A stretch of 64,000 nucleotides of DNA from Halomonas icarae (GTDB lineage: Bacteria > Pseudomonadota > Gammaproteobacteria > Pseudomonadales > Halomonadaceae): assembly GCF_009901955.1 (NCBI RefSeq), contig NZ_WUTS01000001.1, positions 1,523,666 to 1,587,665 on the forward strand. The letters are read 5' to 3'. Of the stretch, positions 20,337-29,836 are shown one piece after another. Below the pieces are notes generated by a model that searched no databases, was not told the origin of the DNA, and saw only the letters and a list, made by a program, of their open reading frames with translations. The number at the start of each line of letters is the position of its first letter. Position 1 is the first letter of the stretch. The position numbers were made by a program, and so were the translations under genes.

Positions 20337-20825
20337 ATGAGCCGCGACACCCTCGACTACTATCGCCCACCGGCGGCCGACGCTCTCGGCCTGATTCGCC
20401 TTCGCGCCAATGCAACCGGCATCACCGAGATCGATTTCGTCGATACCGAGACCGAACCGCCCCACCCCGGCCCGCTGACCGACCAGGCCCGCGAGCAGCT
20501 GGCCGAGTACTTTGCCGGCACCCGCCGCGACTTCGACCTGCCGCTGTCCCCCTCGGGCACCGACTTCCAGCGCCGAGTGTGGTCCGCTCTCGAGAAGATT
20601 CCCTATGGCGAGACCCGCAACTACGGTGAACTCGCCGAGCAGCTGGGCAGCAAGGGCGGCCAGCGCGCGGTAGGCGCCGCCAATGGCAGAAACCCCATCT
20701 CCATCGTGGTGCCCTGCCACCGGGTGATCGGCAGTGACGGTCGTATGACCGGCTACGCCGGCGGCATCGGCCGCAAGCGCTGGCTGCTCGCCTTCGAGGC
20801 GGGCGAGGTGCCGATGCTGCTGTGA
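20337..20825 (+). CDS. ogt: methylated-DNA-protein-cysteine methyltransferase
   Basis: A 162-residue suicide repair protein that removes alkyl groups from O6-alkylguanine. The acceptor is C127 in VVPCHRVIG. The helix-turn-helix region [31 protein letters not shown] is standard. It has the short Ogt-type N-domain and no Ada regulatory domain. It has its own promoter space after the upstream terminator. Confidence 0.95.
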   Translation: MSRDTLDYYRPPAADALGLIRLRANATGITEIDFVDTETEPPHPGPLTDQAREQLAEYFAGTRRDFDLPLSPSGTDFQRRVWSALEKIPYGETRNYGELAEQLGSKGGQRAVGAANGRNPISIVVPCHRVIGSDGRMTGYAGGIGRKRWLLAFEAGEVPMLL

Positions 20826-20852
20826 TAATCCTGTGAGAGGCTAGCGAGAGGT

Positions 20853-21533
20853 CTAACCACCGTCCATTGCTTCCCGACCGAGTCCGAAACGTCGCACGCT
20901 GGAAACGAAGTCGCTGAACCGCTCCCCTTGGATCAGCACATGCTCGCGCAGGGCTTGTTCGGCACCTGCTGCATCACCGGACTCGATCGCCGCGACAATG
21001 TCGCGATGCTCCTCCAACGATGACATGAGTCGCTGGCGTACCTGCAGCTGTAGCCGTCGGTAGGGCTTCAGGCGTTGTTTCAGCTGCCTCGCTTCACCGG
21101 CCAGAAAGCCGTTGTGGCTGGCGAGATATATGCAGTCATGAAAGGCCTCGTTCTCATAGTAGTAGTCGTCCGAGTCCCCAGCCCTGGCGGCGACCTCACA
21201 ACGCTCATGGGCCTGGCGCAGCGATTCCAGCTCAGCCTGATCGATGCGACGAGCGGCCAGGCGACCACACATACCCTCCAGCTCGGCCATTACCTCAAAC
21301 ATCTCGATAAGCTCATCGATGCCAACTCTGGCAACAAAGGTGCCTTTCTTGGGCGAGACCGTTACCAAACCACTGGCCACCAGCTGCTGCACTGCCTCCC
21401 GCACCGGTGTACGCGACACTCCGAACTCATGACACAACGCATCGGCATCCAGACGCTCCCCCGGGGCTCGTCGACCATTGATGATGTCATCCTCGAGAGC
21501 GTCCCTGAGGCGCTGTGCATTGGAGCGTTTCAT
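20853..21533 (-). CDS. matR: GntR/FCD regulator of malonate genes
   Basis: A 226-residue regulator with an N-terminal winged helix (LRDALEDDIINGRRAPGERLDADALCHEFGVSRTPVREAVQQL) and an all-helical FCD ligand domain with metal-binding histidines (FHDCIYLASHN). The start follows GGAGG by 10 bases; the open frame upstream is not protein-like. It is divergent from a transporter-matA-matB operon, the arrangement of MatR in rhizobia, so malonate or malonyl-CoA is the expected effector. The function is inferred from context. Confidence 0.82.
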   Translation of the reverse strand: MKRSNAQRLRDALEDDIINGRRAPGERLDADALCHEFGVSRTPVREAVQQLVASGLVTVSPKKGTFVARVGIDELIEMFEVMAELEGMCGRLAARRIDQAELESLRQAHERCEVAARAGDSDDYYYENEAFHDCIYLASHNGFLAGEARQLKQRLKPYRRLQLQVRQRLMSSLEEHRDIVAAIESGDAAGAEQALREHVLIQGERFSDFVSSVRRFGLGREAMDGG

Positions 21534-21587
21534 GGCACGATTTCCTCCATTCCGGCAGATGACCCACCTTGGTCTAACACCGCAATA

Positions 21588-21628
21588 TTGACACTGGCAT
21601 ACCGATAGGTCTATTGAAGTATACATCA
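21588..21628 (+). promoter_or_regulatory. candidate promoter and operator of malonate operon
   Basis: TTGACA at 21588-21593 and TATTGA at 21612-21617 are 18 bases apart. A 14-base near-palindrome centred on GTATAC (21615-21628, one mismatched pair) overlaps and follows the -10. This is a natural place for the GntR protein to block transcription. Confidence 0.45.
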
Positions 21629-21677
21629 GCCTTGCTGATAAACACTTCATACAAGAACAACCTTAGTTGGAGATGCC

Positions 21678-22679
21678 ATGAAACGCTCAATCAGCCCACT
21701 ATTGGCGGGCCTGACCATCGCCACCCTGGCCGTCAGCACCACCGCCTCGGCTCAGACTGTCCTGCGGGCCTCTCACCAGTTTCCTGGTGGCCAGGGAGAT
21801 GTGCGTGACGAGATGGTCCAGATGATCGCCGACAAGGTCGCCGAAGCCGATGTCGGCCTGGAAATTGAAGTGTATCCGGGTCAGTCGCTGTTCAAGGCGC
21901 GCGAGCAGTGGGCCGCGCTCTCTCGAGGTCGCCTGGACATTACAGCCTTGCCCCTCGACTACGCCAGTGGCCGTCATCCTGAGTTCTCCGCAACCTTGAT
22001 GCCCGGCCTGGTGCGCAACCACGAGCACGCCCAGCGCCTGAATGATTCCGAGTTCATGGACATGATCAAGGAGGTCATCAACGAAGGTGGGGCCCGCGTG
22101 CTTGCCGACGCCTGGCTGGCCGGTGGCTTCGCTTCAAGCCAGAACTGCATCACGTCCCCCGAGACAGTCGACGGCCAGACCTTCCGCGCAGCGGGGCCCG
22201 CCTTCGAGCAGATGCTGGAAGGCGCCGGAGCCTCGATCGCCTCCATGCCCTCTTCGGAGATCTATACCGCACTGCAGACCGGAGTCCTGGACGCCGCCAA
22301 CACCTCCTCGATGTCCTTCGTCTCCTACCGTATCTACGAGCAAGTAGATTGCCTCACCGAGCCCGGCGAGCACGCCCTGTGGTTCATGTACGAACCGGTC
22401 CTGATCTCAAACCAGAGCTGGGAGAAGCTCAACGACGAGCAGCAGCAGGCATTGACCGCCGCTGCCGAGGAGGCCGAGGCCTTCTTCGCCGCCGAGGCTG
22501 CTGGCCTGGACCAGAAGATGGTCGAAGCCTACGAGGAGAATGGCGTCGAGGTGGTCAGCATGAGCGAGGAGGACTACAACGCCTGGCTGAAGATTGCCAA
22601 GGAGACCTCCTACAAGAACTTCGCCGACAACGTCCCCAACGGCCAGGCTCTGATCGACGCCGCTCTGGCCGTCGAGTAA
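21678..22679 (+). CDS. matP: TRAP transporter substrate-binding protein, malonate cluster
   Basis: A 333-residue DctP-family receptor with a signal peptide ending TTASA, mature start QTVLRASHQFPGG. The carboxylate-clamping arginine lies in GQTFRAAGPAFEQ. It begins an operon of TRAP permeases, malonyl-CoA decarboxylase and malonyl-CoA synthetase, so malonate is the likely ligand, as in the matPQMAB system of Sinorhizobium. It is only distantly similar to the first TRAP receptor in this window. Confidence 0.88.
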   Translation: MKRSISPLLAGLTIATLAVSTTASAQTVLRASHQFPGGQGDVRDEMVQMIADKVAEADVGLEIEVYPGQSLFKAREQWAALSRGRLDITALPLDYASGRHPEFSATLMPGLVRNHEHAQRLNDSEFMDMIKEVINEGGARVLADAWLAGGFASSQNCITSPETVDGQTFRAAGPAFEQMLEGAGASIASMPSSEIYTALQTGVLDAANTSSMSFVSYRIYEQVDCLTEPGEHALWFMYEPVLISNQSWEKLNDEQQQALTAAAEEAEAFFAAEAAGLDQKMVEAYEENGVEVVSMSEEDYNAWLKIAKETSYKNFADNVPNGQALIDAALAVE

Positions 22680-22746
22680 AGCGGTTCGTTTTTCAGCCAT
22701 CGGCGCCGGCCCAGGTGGCTGGCGCCCCTGACTCATGAGGGACGAC

Positions 22747-23268
22747 ATGACCATGGCCATTTCCTCGCCACACTCCCGGCGCCTGGCGCTTGTTCACGTC
22801 TATATCCGCCTGATGGATAGCATTTCCCGCGCATCGGCCTATCTCGCCGCCGCGATGTTCATCGCCGGTGTGCTGGCCATCTGCCACATGGTCTTCGTGC
22901 GCTACCTGCTGGGACAGAGCACCAGCTGGCAGACCGAGTTCACCATCTTCTCGGTCACCGGCGCCATGCTGATGGGTAGTGCCTATGTGCTGATGACCGG
23001 TGGGCACGTGGCCATCACCCTGCTGCCCGATGCCCTGGGCGGAATCGCCAAGCGGGTCATGTGGTGGATCGCCTCGCTCTTCGGCCTGGTCTTCTGTGCC
23101 GCCCTGGCCTACGGCAGCTGGGTCTACGTCGTCGAGGCCTTCCACGGCAAGTGGACCACCGGCACTGTGTGGAACCCTCCACTGTGGCCGGCTCTGCTGC
23201 CAGTCTCTGTTGGCGCCACCCTGCTGACGCTGCAGTACGTCGCCGAAATGCTGCGAGGGGAGGACTGA
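22747..23268 (+). CDS. matQ: TRAP transporter small permease, malonate cluster
   Basis: A 173-residue DctQ-type protein with four hydrophobic helices. An ATG four codons upstream exists, but GAGGGAC lies correctly before the second ATG, giving MTMAISSPH. It is followed one base later by the large permease gene. It links the receptor to the translocating subunit. Confidence 0.88.
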   Translation: MTMAISSPHSRRLALVHVYIRLMDSISRASAYLAAAMFIAGVLAICHMVFVRYLLGQSTSWQTEFTIFSVTGAMLMGSAYVLMTGGHVAITLLPDALGGIAKRVMWWIASLFGLVFCAALAYGSWVYVVEAFHGKWTTGTVWNPPLWPALLPVSVGATLLTLQYVAEMLRGED

Positions 23269-23269
23269 C

Positions 23270-24604
23270 ATGGACCCTATTACCCTGGGCATCATCGTCG
23301 CCGTCGCCCTCATGGTACTGATGGCCATTGGCACCCCCATCGCCTTCGCACTGGGCGGCGTCTCGTTGATGGCACTGCTCTATGACCGCGGCTTGCCCGA
23401 GCTCACCTACTTCGGCGAGACCTTCTTCGAACGACTCGCCGAGTTCGGCTTCGTGGCCATTCCGATGTTCATCCTGATGGGTGCTGCGGTAGCCTCCTCC
23501 CCAACCGGCCGCGATCTCTATCGATCGCTGGACCTGTGGATGGGCCGTTTGCCCGCCGGCCTGGCCGTCTCCAATATCGGCGCCTGCTCGATCTTCGCCG
23601 CCCTCTCCGGCTCATCGCCCGCCACCTGTGCGGCCATCGGCAAGATGGGTATTCCCGAGATGCGCAGCCGCGGCTACCCGGACGGCGTCGCCGCCGGCTG
23701 CATCGCCGCCGGCGGCACCCTGGGCATTCTGATCCCGCCGTCGGTGACCATGATCATCTACGGTATCGCCAGCGAGACCTCCATAGGCCGTCTGTTCATT
23801 GCCGGCGTGGTGCCGGGCTTCATGCTGGCCGGTCTGTTCATGATCTGGACGGTAATCGCCTGCAAGATGGCTGGAGGGTACGACAACCCCTTGGGGCAGG
23901 CTGCCGGGCAGATGAAGGAGACCATCAAGGCCAACGTCGACACCAATCTCAAGGCGCTGGTTCGTGTATTGCCCTTCCTGGCGGTGGTGGTAGGCATCCT
24001 CTTCGCACTCTACGGTGGCGTGGCACCCCCCTCCGAAGCGGCTGGCGTCGGTGCCTTCCTGTGCCTGGCCCTGGCGATCATCATCTATCGCATGTGGCAG
24101 CTCAGACCGATCAAGCTGATCATGCGTGACTCGCTGCGTGAGAGTGTGATGATCATGCTGGTGATTGCCTGTGCGGAGGTGTTTGCCTATGCGCTCTCGT
24201 CACTGTTCATTACCCAGACCGTAGCCGGCGCTATCGCCGACCTGGAGGTCAATCGCTGGGTATTGATGGCGGTGATCAACCTCTTCCTACTGGTCGCCGG
24301 CTTCTTCCTGCCACCGGTAGCGGTGATTGTGATGACAGCCCCCATCCTGCTGCCGATCATTCTCGCCGCCAATTTCGACCCCTACTGGTTTGCAGTTGTG
24401 CTGACCATCAACCTGGAGATCGGCCTGATCACTCCGCCGGTCGGGCTCAACTTGTTCATTATCAAGGGCATCGCGCCGGATATATCGCTGCGCAACATTT
24501 TGATGGGCAGCCTGCCCTACGCCCTGTGCATGGTGCTGGCGATCATTCTGCTTTGCTTCTTCCCGGGTATCGCCCTGTGGCTGCCCAACCTGCTGATGGG
24601 CTGA
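23270..24604 (+). CDS. matM: TRAP transporter large permease, malonate cluster
   Basis: A 444-residue DctM-family subunit with about twelve hydrophobic helices. Signature segments are IFAALSGSSPATCAAIGKMGIPEM and GTLGILIPPSVTMIIYG. The GGGGAGGA ribosome-binding site is inside the end of the preceding gene, so translation is coupled. It is the Na+-driven translocator of the malonate importer. Confidence 0.9.
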   Translation: MDPITLGIIVAVALMVLMAIGTPIAFALGGVSLMALLYDRGLPELTYFGETFFERLAEFGFVAIPMFILMGAAVASSPTGRDLYRSLDLWMGRLPAGLAVSNIGACSIFAALSGSSPATCAAIGKMGIPEMRSRGYPDGVAAGCIAAGGTLGILIPPSVTMIIYGIASETSIGRLFIAGVVPGFMLAGLFMIWTVIACKMAGGYDNPLGQAAGQMKETIKANVDTNLKALVRVLPFLAVVVGILFALYGGVAPPSEAAGVGAFLCLALAIIIYRMWQLRPIKLIMRDSLRESVMIMLVIACAEVFAYALSSLFITQTVAGAIADLEVNRWVLMAVINLFLLVAGFFLPPVAVIVMTAPILLPIILAANFDPYWFAVVLTINLEIGLITPPVGLNLFIIKGIAPDISLRNILMGSLPYALCMVLAIILLCFFPGIALWLPNLLMG

Positions 24605-24617
24605 TGGAGTCGACACC

Positions 24618-25973
24618 ATGAACATGACTTTCCTGCAGGAGCTGTTCAGCAACATTACCCAGCGCGACGCCCTGCTGAGGCGAAGGCGAGGGTCTGGCGA
24701 GTCGCCGAATCACGGTGATCTGGTGGCGGCTTGCCACGCACTGCTCGAGAGCGACGGCGAGGCCTCCAGCATTGCCCTGGCCAGCCGCGCTCTGGACATG
24801 TACGAGTGCCTAGTCGCAGATGAGCGTCTGGCCTTTTTCACTCGACTGAGTGAAGAGTTTGCCGCCGAGCCGTCGACCATCGATGCCGCCTACGCGGCAT
24901 ACCGCGAGAGCCGCGACAACGCCGCCCTGGAGGCCCTGTTCGAGGCCTGTGAGCCGCGCCGCCAGGAACTGTTCCGGCGTCTCAACCTGGCCCCTGACGG
25001 AACCTACTCGCTGGTTCGCATACGCGAGGATCTTCTCGGCATGCTGCGCAAGCACCCCGAACTCGCGGCCATCGACGCCGACTTCGCGCACCTGTTCGGT
25101 TCCTGGTTCAACCGTGGCTTCCTGATGCTCAAACGCATGGACTGGAACACCCCGGCCTCGATCCTGGAGAAGATCATTCGCTACGAGGCTGTCCATGAGA
25201 TCCGCGACTGGGATGACTTGCGCCGTCGACTCGATGCACGCGACCGGCGCTGCTTCGCCTTCTTTCACCCGGCGATCGGCGACGAGCCGCTGATCTTCGT
25301 GGAGGTGGCGCTGTGCAAGGGGCTCCCGGCGCGTATCCAGCCGATTCTGGCCGGCGAGGACGGTGGTGTAGAAGAGCCCGAGGAAGCAGACACGGCCGCC
25401 TTCTTCGGCATCAGCAACTGCCAGACCGGCCTGCGTGGCATTTCCTTCGGCAACTTCCTGATCAAGCAAGTGGTGCAGGAGCTCAAGCATGAGCTGCCAC
25501 AGCTCAAGCACTTCGTCACCCTCTCGCCGGTGCCGGGCTTTGCCCAGTGGCTGGCCGAGCGAGGCGACGACGAGAGCCTGTCCTCCGAGCTTCGCGACGC
25601 GATCGGCGACATGCAGAATGCCGGCTGGCACCGAAACAATGAACTCACCAAGACGCTTGGCACCCAGCTCCGGCCACTGGCGGCACGCTATCTTGCCGAG
25701 GTGAAGAACGCCCGCGGCCTGCCGCTAAATCCGGTGGCCCGCTTTCACCTGGGCAACGGCGCCGAGCTGCATCGAATCAACTGGCTAGGTGACACCTCGT
25801 CCAAGGGACTCGAGCAAGGCGCCGGCCTGATGGTCAACTACCTCTACGTGCTCAACGATATCGAGCGAAACCACGAGAACTACACGGCCCAAGGAACCGT
25901 GGCCTGCTCGAGCGAGGTCAAGGACCTCGTTCGCAAGGCCAGGAAGCAGGCCAAGGGAGACACGACAAGATGA
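24618..25973 (+). CDS. matA: malonyl-CoA decarboxylase
   Basis: A 451-residue enzyme converting malonyl-CoA to acetyl-CoA and CO2. An N-terminal helical domain precedes the acetyltransferase-like catalytic domain. The catalytic serine is S303 in LSPVPGF and the catalytic histidine H377 in RFHLGNGAELHRINWLGD, matching the human enzyme's Ser/His pair. FFGISNCQTGLRGISFGNF is the family signature. Its stop overlaps the matB start by 4 bases. Confidence 0.95.
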   Translation: MNMTFLQELFSNITQRDALLRRRRGSGESPNHGDLVAACHALLESDGEASSIALASRALDMYECLVADERLAFFTRLSEEFAAEPSTIDAAYAAYRESRDNAALEALFEACEPRRQELFRRLNLAPDGTYSLVRIREDLLGMLRKHPELAAIDADFAHLFGSWFNRGFLMLKRMDWNTPASILEKIIRYEAVHEIRDWDDLRRRLDARDRRCFAFFHPAIGDEPLIFVEVALCKGLPARIQPILAGEDGGVEEPEEADTAAFFGISNCQTGLRGISFGNFLIKQVVQELKHELPQLKHFVTLSPVPGFAQWLAERGDDESLSSELRDAIGDMQNAGWHRNNELTKTLGTQLRPLAARYLAEVKNARGLPLNPVARFHLGNGAELHRINWLGDTSSKGLEQGAGLMVNYLYVLNDIERNHENYTAQGTVACSSEVKDLVRKARKQAKGDTTR

Positions 25974-27487
25974 GCCACAACCTGTTCGAGACCTTTGCCC
26001 GCCGCATGCACGAGCGTGGCGACGCCGACTTCATCACCACCCGCGAGGGGCGCGACTATTCATACGCCGATGCGCTGGCCATGAGTGCACGCCTGGCCGG
26101 CGCCTTGATCGAGCTGGGCGTGACGCCCGGCGACCGGGTGGCGGTGCAGGTCGACAAGAGCCCGGAGGCGATTCTGCTCTACCTGGCTACCCTGCGCATC
26201 GGCGCCGTCTATCTGCCGCTCAATACCGGCTACACCGGGGACGAGATCCGCTACTTCCTCGGTGATGCCGAGCCGGCGCTGTTCGTCTGTCGCCCCGCCG
26301 CCGTGGAGGAAGCGCGCACCCTCGCCGCCGAGACCGGCTGCCCTGCGGTACGGACCCTGGGCACCGCCGCCGACGGCAGCCTGATGGAAGCGGCCGCCGC
26401 GGCGACCCCGCACGAGGCGGTGGAACCCCGCGACGAGAACGATCTGGCCGCCATCCTCTACACCTCCGGCACCACCGGGCGCTCCAAGGGAGCCATGCTC
26501 ACCCACCGCAACCTCGGCTCGAATGCCGCCACCCTGGCCGAGGCATGGCACTTCAGCGAAACGGACCGACTGATCCACGCCCTGCCGATCTTCCACACCC
26601 ACGGCCTCTTCGTGGCCTGCAACGTCACCCTGATGACGGGCGCCAGCATGCTCTTCCTGGCCAAGTTCGATGCCGACATGATCGTCGAGGCGATGGCCCA
26701 CGGCACGGTGCTGATGGGGGTACCCACCTTCTATACCCGCCTGGTGGCAGACCCGCGCCTGACTCCCGAGGTTACCGCCAGGATGCGACTGTTCGTTTCC
26801 GGTTCGGCACCGCTGACCGCCGAGACCCACCATGCCTTCGAGGAGAAGACCGGTCACGCCATCCTCGAACGCTACGGCATGACCGAGACCAACATGAACA
26901 TCTCCAACCCATATAATGGCGCGCGCCGGGCCGGCACCGTGGGTCGGCCGCTACCGGGGGTGGAGATCCGCATCACCGATCGCGAGACCGGCCGGGAAGT
27001 GGCCGATGGCGAGATCGGCATCCTGCAGGTGCGCGGCCCCAACGTCTTCATCGGCTACTGGCGCATGCCCGAGAAGACGCGTGAGGAGCTGCTGGATGAC
27101 GGCTTCTTCATTACCGGCGACCTGGCCATGATTGACGAACACGGCTATGTGCAGATCGTCGGCCGTGACAAGGACCTGGTGATTTCCGGTGGCTTCAATG
27201 TCTACCCCAGGGAGGTAGAAGAGGTCATCGACGAGCATGCAGGCGTGGTGGAGTCGGCGGTGATCGGCCTGCCCCACCCCGACCTTGGCGAGGGCGTTGC
27301 CGCCGTGGTGGTACCCAAGCCCGGGGCCAGTCTCGACGAGGCTGAAGTGCTCGGTCACCTCGAGGGGCGCCTGGCCCGCTACAAGCAGCCCAGGCGGGTG
27401 TTCTTCATCGACAGCCTGCCACGAAACACCATGGGCAAGGTACAGAAGAATCAACTGCGCCAGCAGTTCCAGGATACCTACCAGTGA
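25970..27487 (+). CDS. matB: malonyl-CoA synthetase
   Basis: A 505-residue AMP-forming ligase that activates malonate with ATP and CoA. The phosphate-binding loop is LYTSGTTGRSKGAML, the adenylate motif ERYGMTETNM, and the C-terminal catalytic lysine lies in PRNTMGKVQKNQL. Together with matA it turns imported malonate into acetyl-CoA. It is translationally coupled to matA and is the last gene of the operon. Confidence 0.94.
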   Translation: MSHNLFETFARRMHERGDADFITTREGRDYSYADALAMSARLAGALIELGVTPGDRVAVQVDKSPEAILLYLATLRIGAVYLPLNTGYTGDEIRYFLGDAEPALFVCRPAAVEEARTLAAETGCPAVRTLGTAADGSLMEAAAAATPHEAVEPRDENDLAAILYTSGTTGRSKGAMLTHRNLGSNAATLAEAWHFSETDRLIHALPIFHTHGLFVACNVTLMTGASMLFLAKFDADMIVEAMAHGTVLMGVPTFYTRLVADPRLTPEVTARMRLFVSGSAPLTAETHHAFEEKTGHAILERYGMTETNMNISNPYNGARRAGTVGRPLPGVEIRITDRETGREVADGEIGILQVRGPNVFIGYWRMPEKTREELLDDGFFITGDLAMIDEHGYVQIVGRDKDLVISGGFNVYPREVEEVIDEHAGVVESAVIGLPHPDLGEGVAAVVVPKPGASLDEAEVLGHLEGRLARYKQPRRVFFIDSLPRNTMGKVQKNQLRQQFQDTYQ

Positions 27488-27532
27488 TGCGAGCCTGCTG
27501 AGCCAAGCGCGCGTAGACAATACAGGTTGAGA

Positions 27533-27556
27533 GGCCCCGGGAAGCTTGCCGGGGCC
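27533..27556 (+). terminator. hairpin after malonate operon
   Basis: Perfect 8-base arms GGCCCCGG/CCGGGGCC with loop GAAGCTTG, 45 bases past matB. No T-run follows, so termination may need Rho. Confidence 0.5.
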
Positions 27557-27683
27557 GGCGGATGTCGCCGGCGTCCTCCAACCCGCTGTCGGGCAAGACA
27601 AGATCAGTGAGGCTGCTCCCACTCCCCACGCTCAGGGGCATGCGCCCTCACATGATACCGACTAACAAGCCGGGGCCACCACA

Positions 27684-28097
27684 TCACTCATCATAGACGT
27701 CCACATCTAATCGTTCGGCATAATTGCTCTCGGAAAGGTTAAACTTACTACCCAATAGAACTGTCGCCTCGCCCTCTTCATGCGCCACCAGGTTGCAGAC
27801 CTTTCCACCAAAAACGACTCCAGGTTCACGAAACGGAATCAAGCTCCTCGAGTCCCTGCATTCGATACTTACCACTCTTGGGTTCAGTGTCTTAGCCCAT
27901 GGGTAATAACCCCACCACCCTGGAAATCCGTCTCCAATTGACAGGAGCTCAACCACCTCGCCTTTTTTAACTCGTAACAAAGGCTCTTCACTGGTCTTAT
28001 CCAGATGAGACAGGTAGCTATTCCTCACTCCAGCGCACCCATGAAGAAAAGAAAAGACAAAAGCAAGAAATAGCACAACCACCATTCTTATTTTCAT
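27684..28097 (-). CDS. orphan lipoprotein, unknown function
   Basis: A 137-residue predicted lipoprotein with a hydrophobic signal and lipobox SFLHGC, cleaved before the cysteine near residue 21. The mature part is small and mixed, with segments GDGFPGWWGYYPWAK and two later cysteines (IECRD, KVCNL). I recognise no family. Its DNA is clearly richer in A/T than its neighbours and uses rarer codons, which suggests recent acquisition. It is a single gene with no evident operon. Confidence 0.6.
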   Translation of the reverse strand: MKIRMVVVLFLAFVFSFLHGCAGVRNSYLSHLDKTSEEPLLRVKKGEVVELLSIGDGFPGWWGYYPWAKTLNPRVVSIECRDSRSLIPFREPGVVFGGKVCNLVAHEEGEATVLLGSKFNLSESNYAERLDVDVYDE

Positions 28098-28158
28098 ACA
28101 CTTACCCTGGAAAAAGTGTCATAACGCACATGCCACCACGCCTATGCTGGGCAATACG

Positions 28159-28809
28159 TCAGCGACTCCGTTCACCCCGGCTGAGAGAGCTGCCCGAGTC
28201 GGGGCGCTCCACTTCGAAGCGATCGCTGCAGCGGGCGTAGTCATTGCCGGCCATTCGCCCGAGGGGGCGCAGCCCCTCGACGCTGACGTGCCGACCATCC
28301 CACACGGCATCGTCGACATGGATCGACACCACCTCGGCGAGCACCAGGTTGCCGGCCAGTGGTTGATCACCGAAGCGGATGATCTCGCACAGTCGACAGC
28401 CGAAGGCGACCGGTGCCCCGGCCACCCTGGGTACCGAAACGCCTGCCATGGCCACCTTCTCGAGCCCGGCGTGGATGAATTCGTCATCACCGTGCTCGAG
28501 TCCGGCACTGGTCGCGTTCATCTCCTGAACCAATCCCTCACCGCCGATATGCACCACGCACTCGCCCACTTGCTCCAGGTTACGAATGGTGTCCTTGGGG
28601 TTGGCGTCACCATCGAGCAGGGGTGAAAACCCCAGCACCGGCGGGTTGACGCTGACGACATTGAAAAACGAGAAGGGTGCCAGGTTGGCATTGCCCCGGT
28701 CGTCCAGGGTCGAGACCCAGGCGATGGGCCGCGGACAGATGCTGCCCGAGAACAACCGGTAGATCTTTCCAGCGCTTAGCTCCTGCTCTTCCAGCAGATA
28801 ATCACTCAT
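28159..28809 (-). CDS. flavin reductase-like protein (FMN-binding split barrel)
   Basis: A 216-residue protein of the flavin reductase-like domain family: SICPRPIAWVSTLDDRGNANLAPFSFFNVVS is the FMN-binding pattern. Such proteins reduce free flavin or bind FMN as a redox module. The start gives MSDYLLEEQEL; the upstream in-frame stretch is not protein-like. The partner monooxygenase is not in view, and the neighbours are a pirin and an FMN reductase across a 250-base divergent promoter. Confidence 0.85.
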   Translation of the reverse strand: MSDYLLEEQELSAGKIYRLFSGSICPRPIAWVSTLDDRGNANLAPFSFFNVVSVNPPVLGFSPLLDGDANPKDTIRNLEQVGECVVHIGGEGLVQEMNATSAGLEHGDDEFIHAGLEKVAMAGVSVPRVAGAPVAFGCRLCEIIRFGDQPLAGNLVLAEVVSIHVDDAVWDGRHVSVEGLRPLGRMAGNDYARCSDRFEVERPDSGSSLSRGERSR

Positions 28810-29063
28810 GACCGTATCCCCATTATCGAACCTGTTCCCGATGGTACCCCATCCCGGAGTGCGTCCCGCCCCCGAAGGGAATGTGACTGGCAGCGCAAGC
28901 TGAAACACTCGGATCAAAATTTTCGTATAAATCGAACATTTAATGCAGAAAATGCCGCTTTCAATCGATTAAAATGAACAACTAACATGCACACATCGCT
29001 ACGGGACCGAGCCCGCAACGACGCTCTCCATCCGACTTATCTCACCACTCCAGGAGGTACAAG

Positions 29064-29753
29064 ATGATCCTGCGACGCGCCAATGAACGCGGTCATGCCA
29101 ATCACGGCTGGTTACGCTCCCGTCACACCTTCTCGTTCGCCGACTACTTCGACCCCGACCATCTGGGGTTCAGGAAGCTGCGTGTCATCAACGAAGACCG
29201 AGTCCAGGGCGGGGCCGGCTTCGGTGCCCACCCACATCGGAATATGGAGATCATCTCCTACGTGCTGTCGGGCAGCATGGCCCACAAGGACAGCATGGGT
29301 AATGGAGCGGTCATGCAACCCGGTGATGTGCAGCGCATGTCGGCGGGCACCGGTGTGGTGCACAGTGAGTTCAACAACTCCTCGAGTGAGGAGCTTCACT
29401 TCCTGCAGATCTGGATCGAGCCGAAGCAACAGGGTATCGCTCCCAGCTACGAGCAGAAGCGCTTTCCGGAAGAGCAGCGACAGGGAGAGTGGCGACTGGT
29501 GGTTTCCGAAGCGGGCCGCGATGGTTCGGTCAGCATCAACCAGGACGTCAACCTCCATGCCGGACTGTTCGATGCCGGCGAACAGGCAGCGACACCGACG
29601 GTACGCCATGCGTGGCTGCATGTGGCCCGCGGCGCGGCCGAGGTCAACGGCCAGCGGCTCTCGGCCGGCGACGCCGCCGCCTTCGAGCCGGGAGAGCCCA
29701 TCGACGTGACCGGCATCGAGGCCTCGGAAATTCTGCTGTTTGATCTTGCGTAA
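29064..29753 (+). CDS. pirin family protein (YhaK-like bicupin)
   Basis: A 229-residue cupin protein. The metal-binding pattern GFGAHPHRNMEIISYVLSG supplies the histidines and glutamate, followed by HSEFNNSSSEELHFLQIW. Homologues show quercetin 2,3-dioxygenase activity or act as redox sensors. AGGAGG lies 8 bases before the start. It is followed 83 bases later by an FMN reductase in the same direction. Confidence 0.92.
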   Translation: MILRRANERGHANHGWLRSRHTFSFADYFDPDHLGFRKLRVINEDRVQGGAGFGAHPHRNMEIISYVLSGSMAHKDSMGNGAVMQPGDVQRMSAGTGVVHSEFNNSSSEELHFLQIWIEPKQQGIAPSYEQKRFPEEQRQGEWRLVVSEAGRDGSVSINQDVNLHAGLFDAGEQAATPTVRHAWLHVARGAAEVNGQRLSAGDAAAFEPGEPIDVTGIEASEILLFDLA

Positions 29754-29836
29754 GTTCGAGATAGTGTCGATCGACGGGGTGTCATCGCCCCTGCTTGCTC
29801 GACGCACAATGCCAGTACACCCTTCAAGGAGACGTC

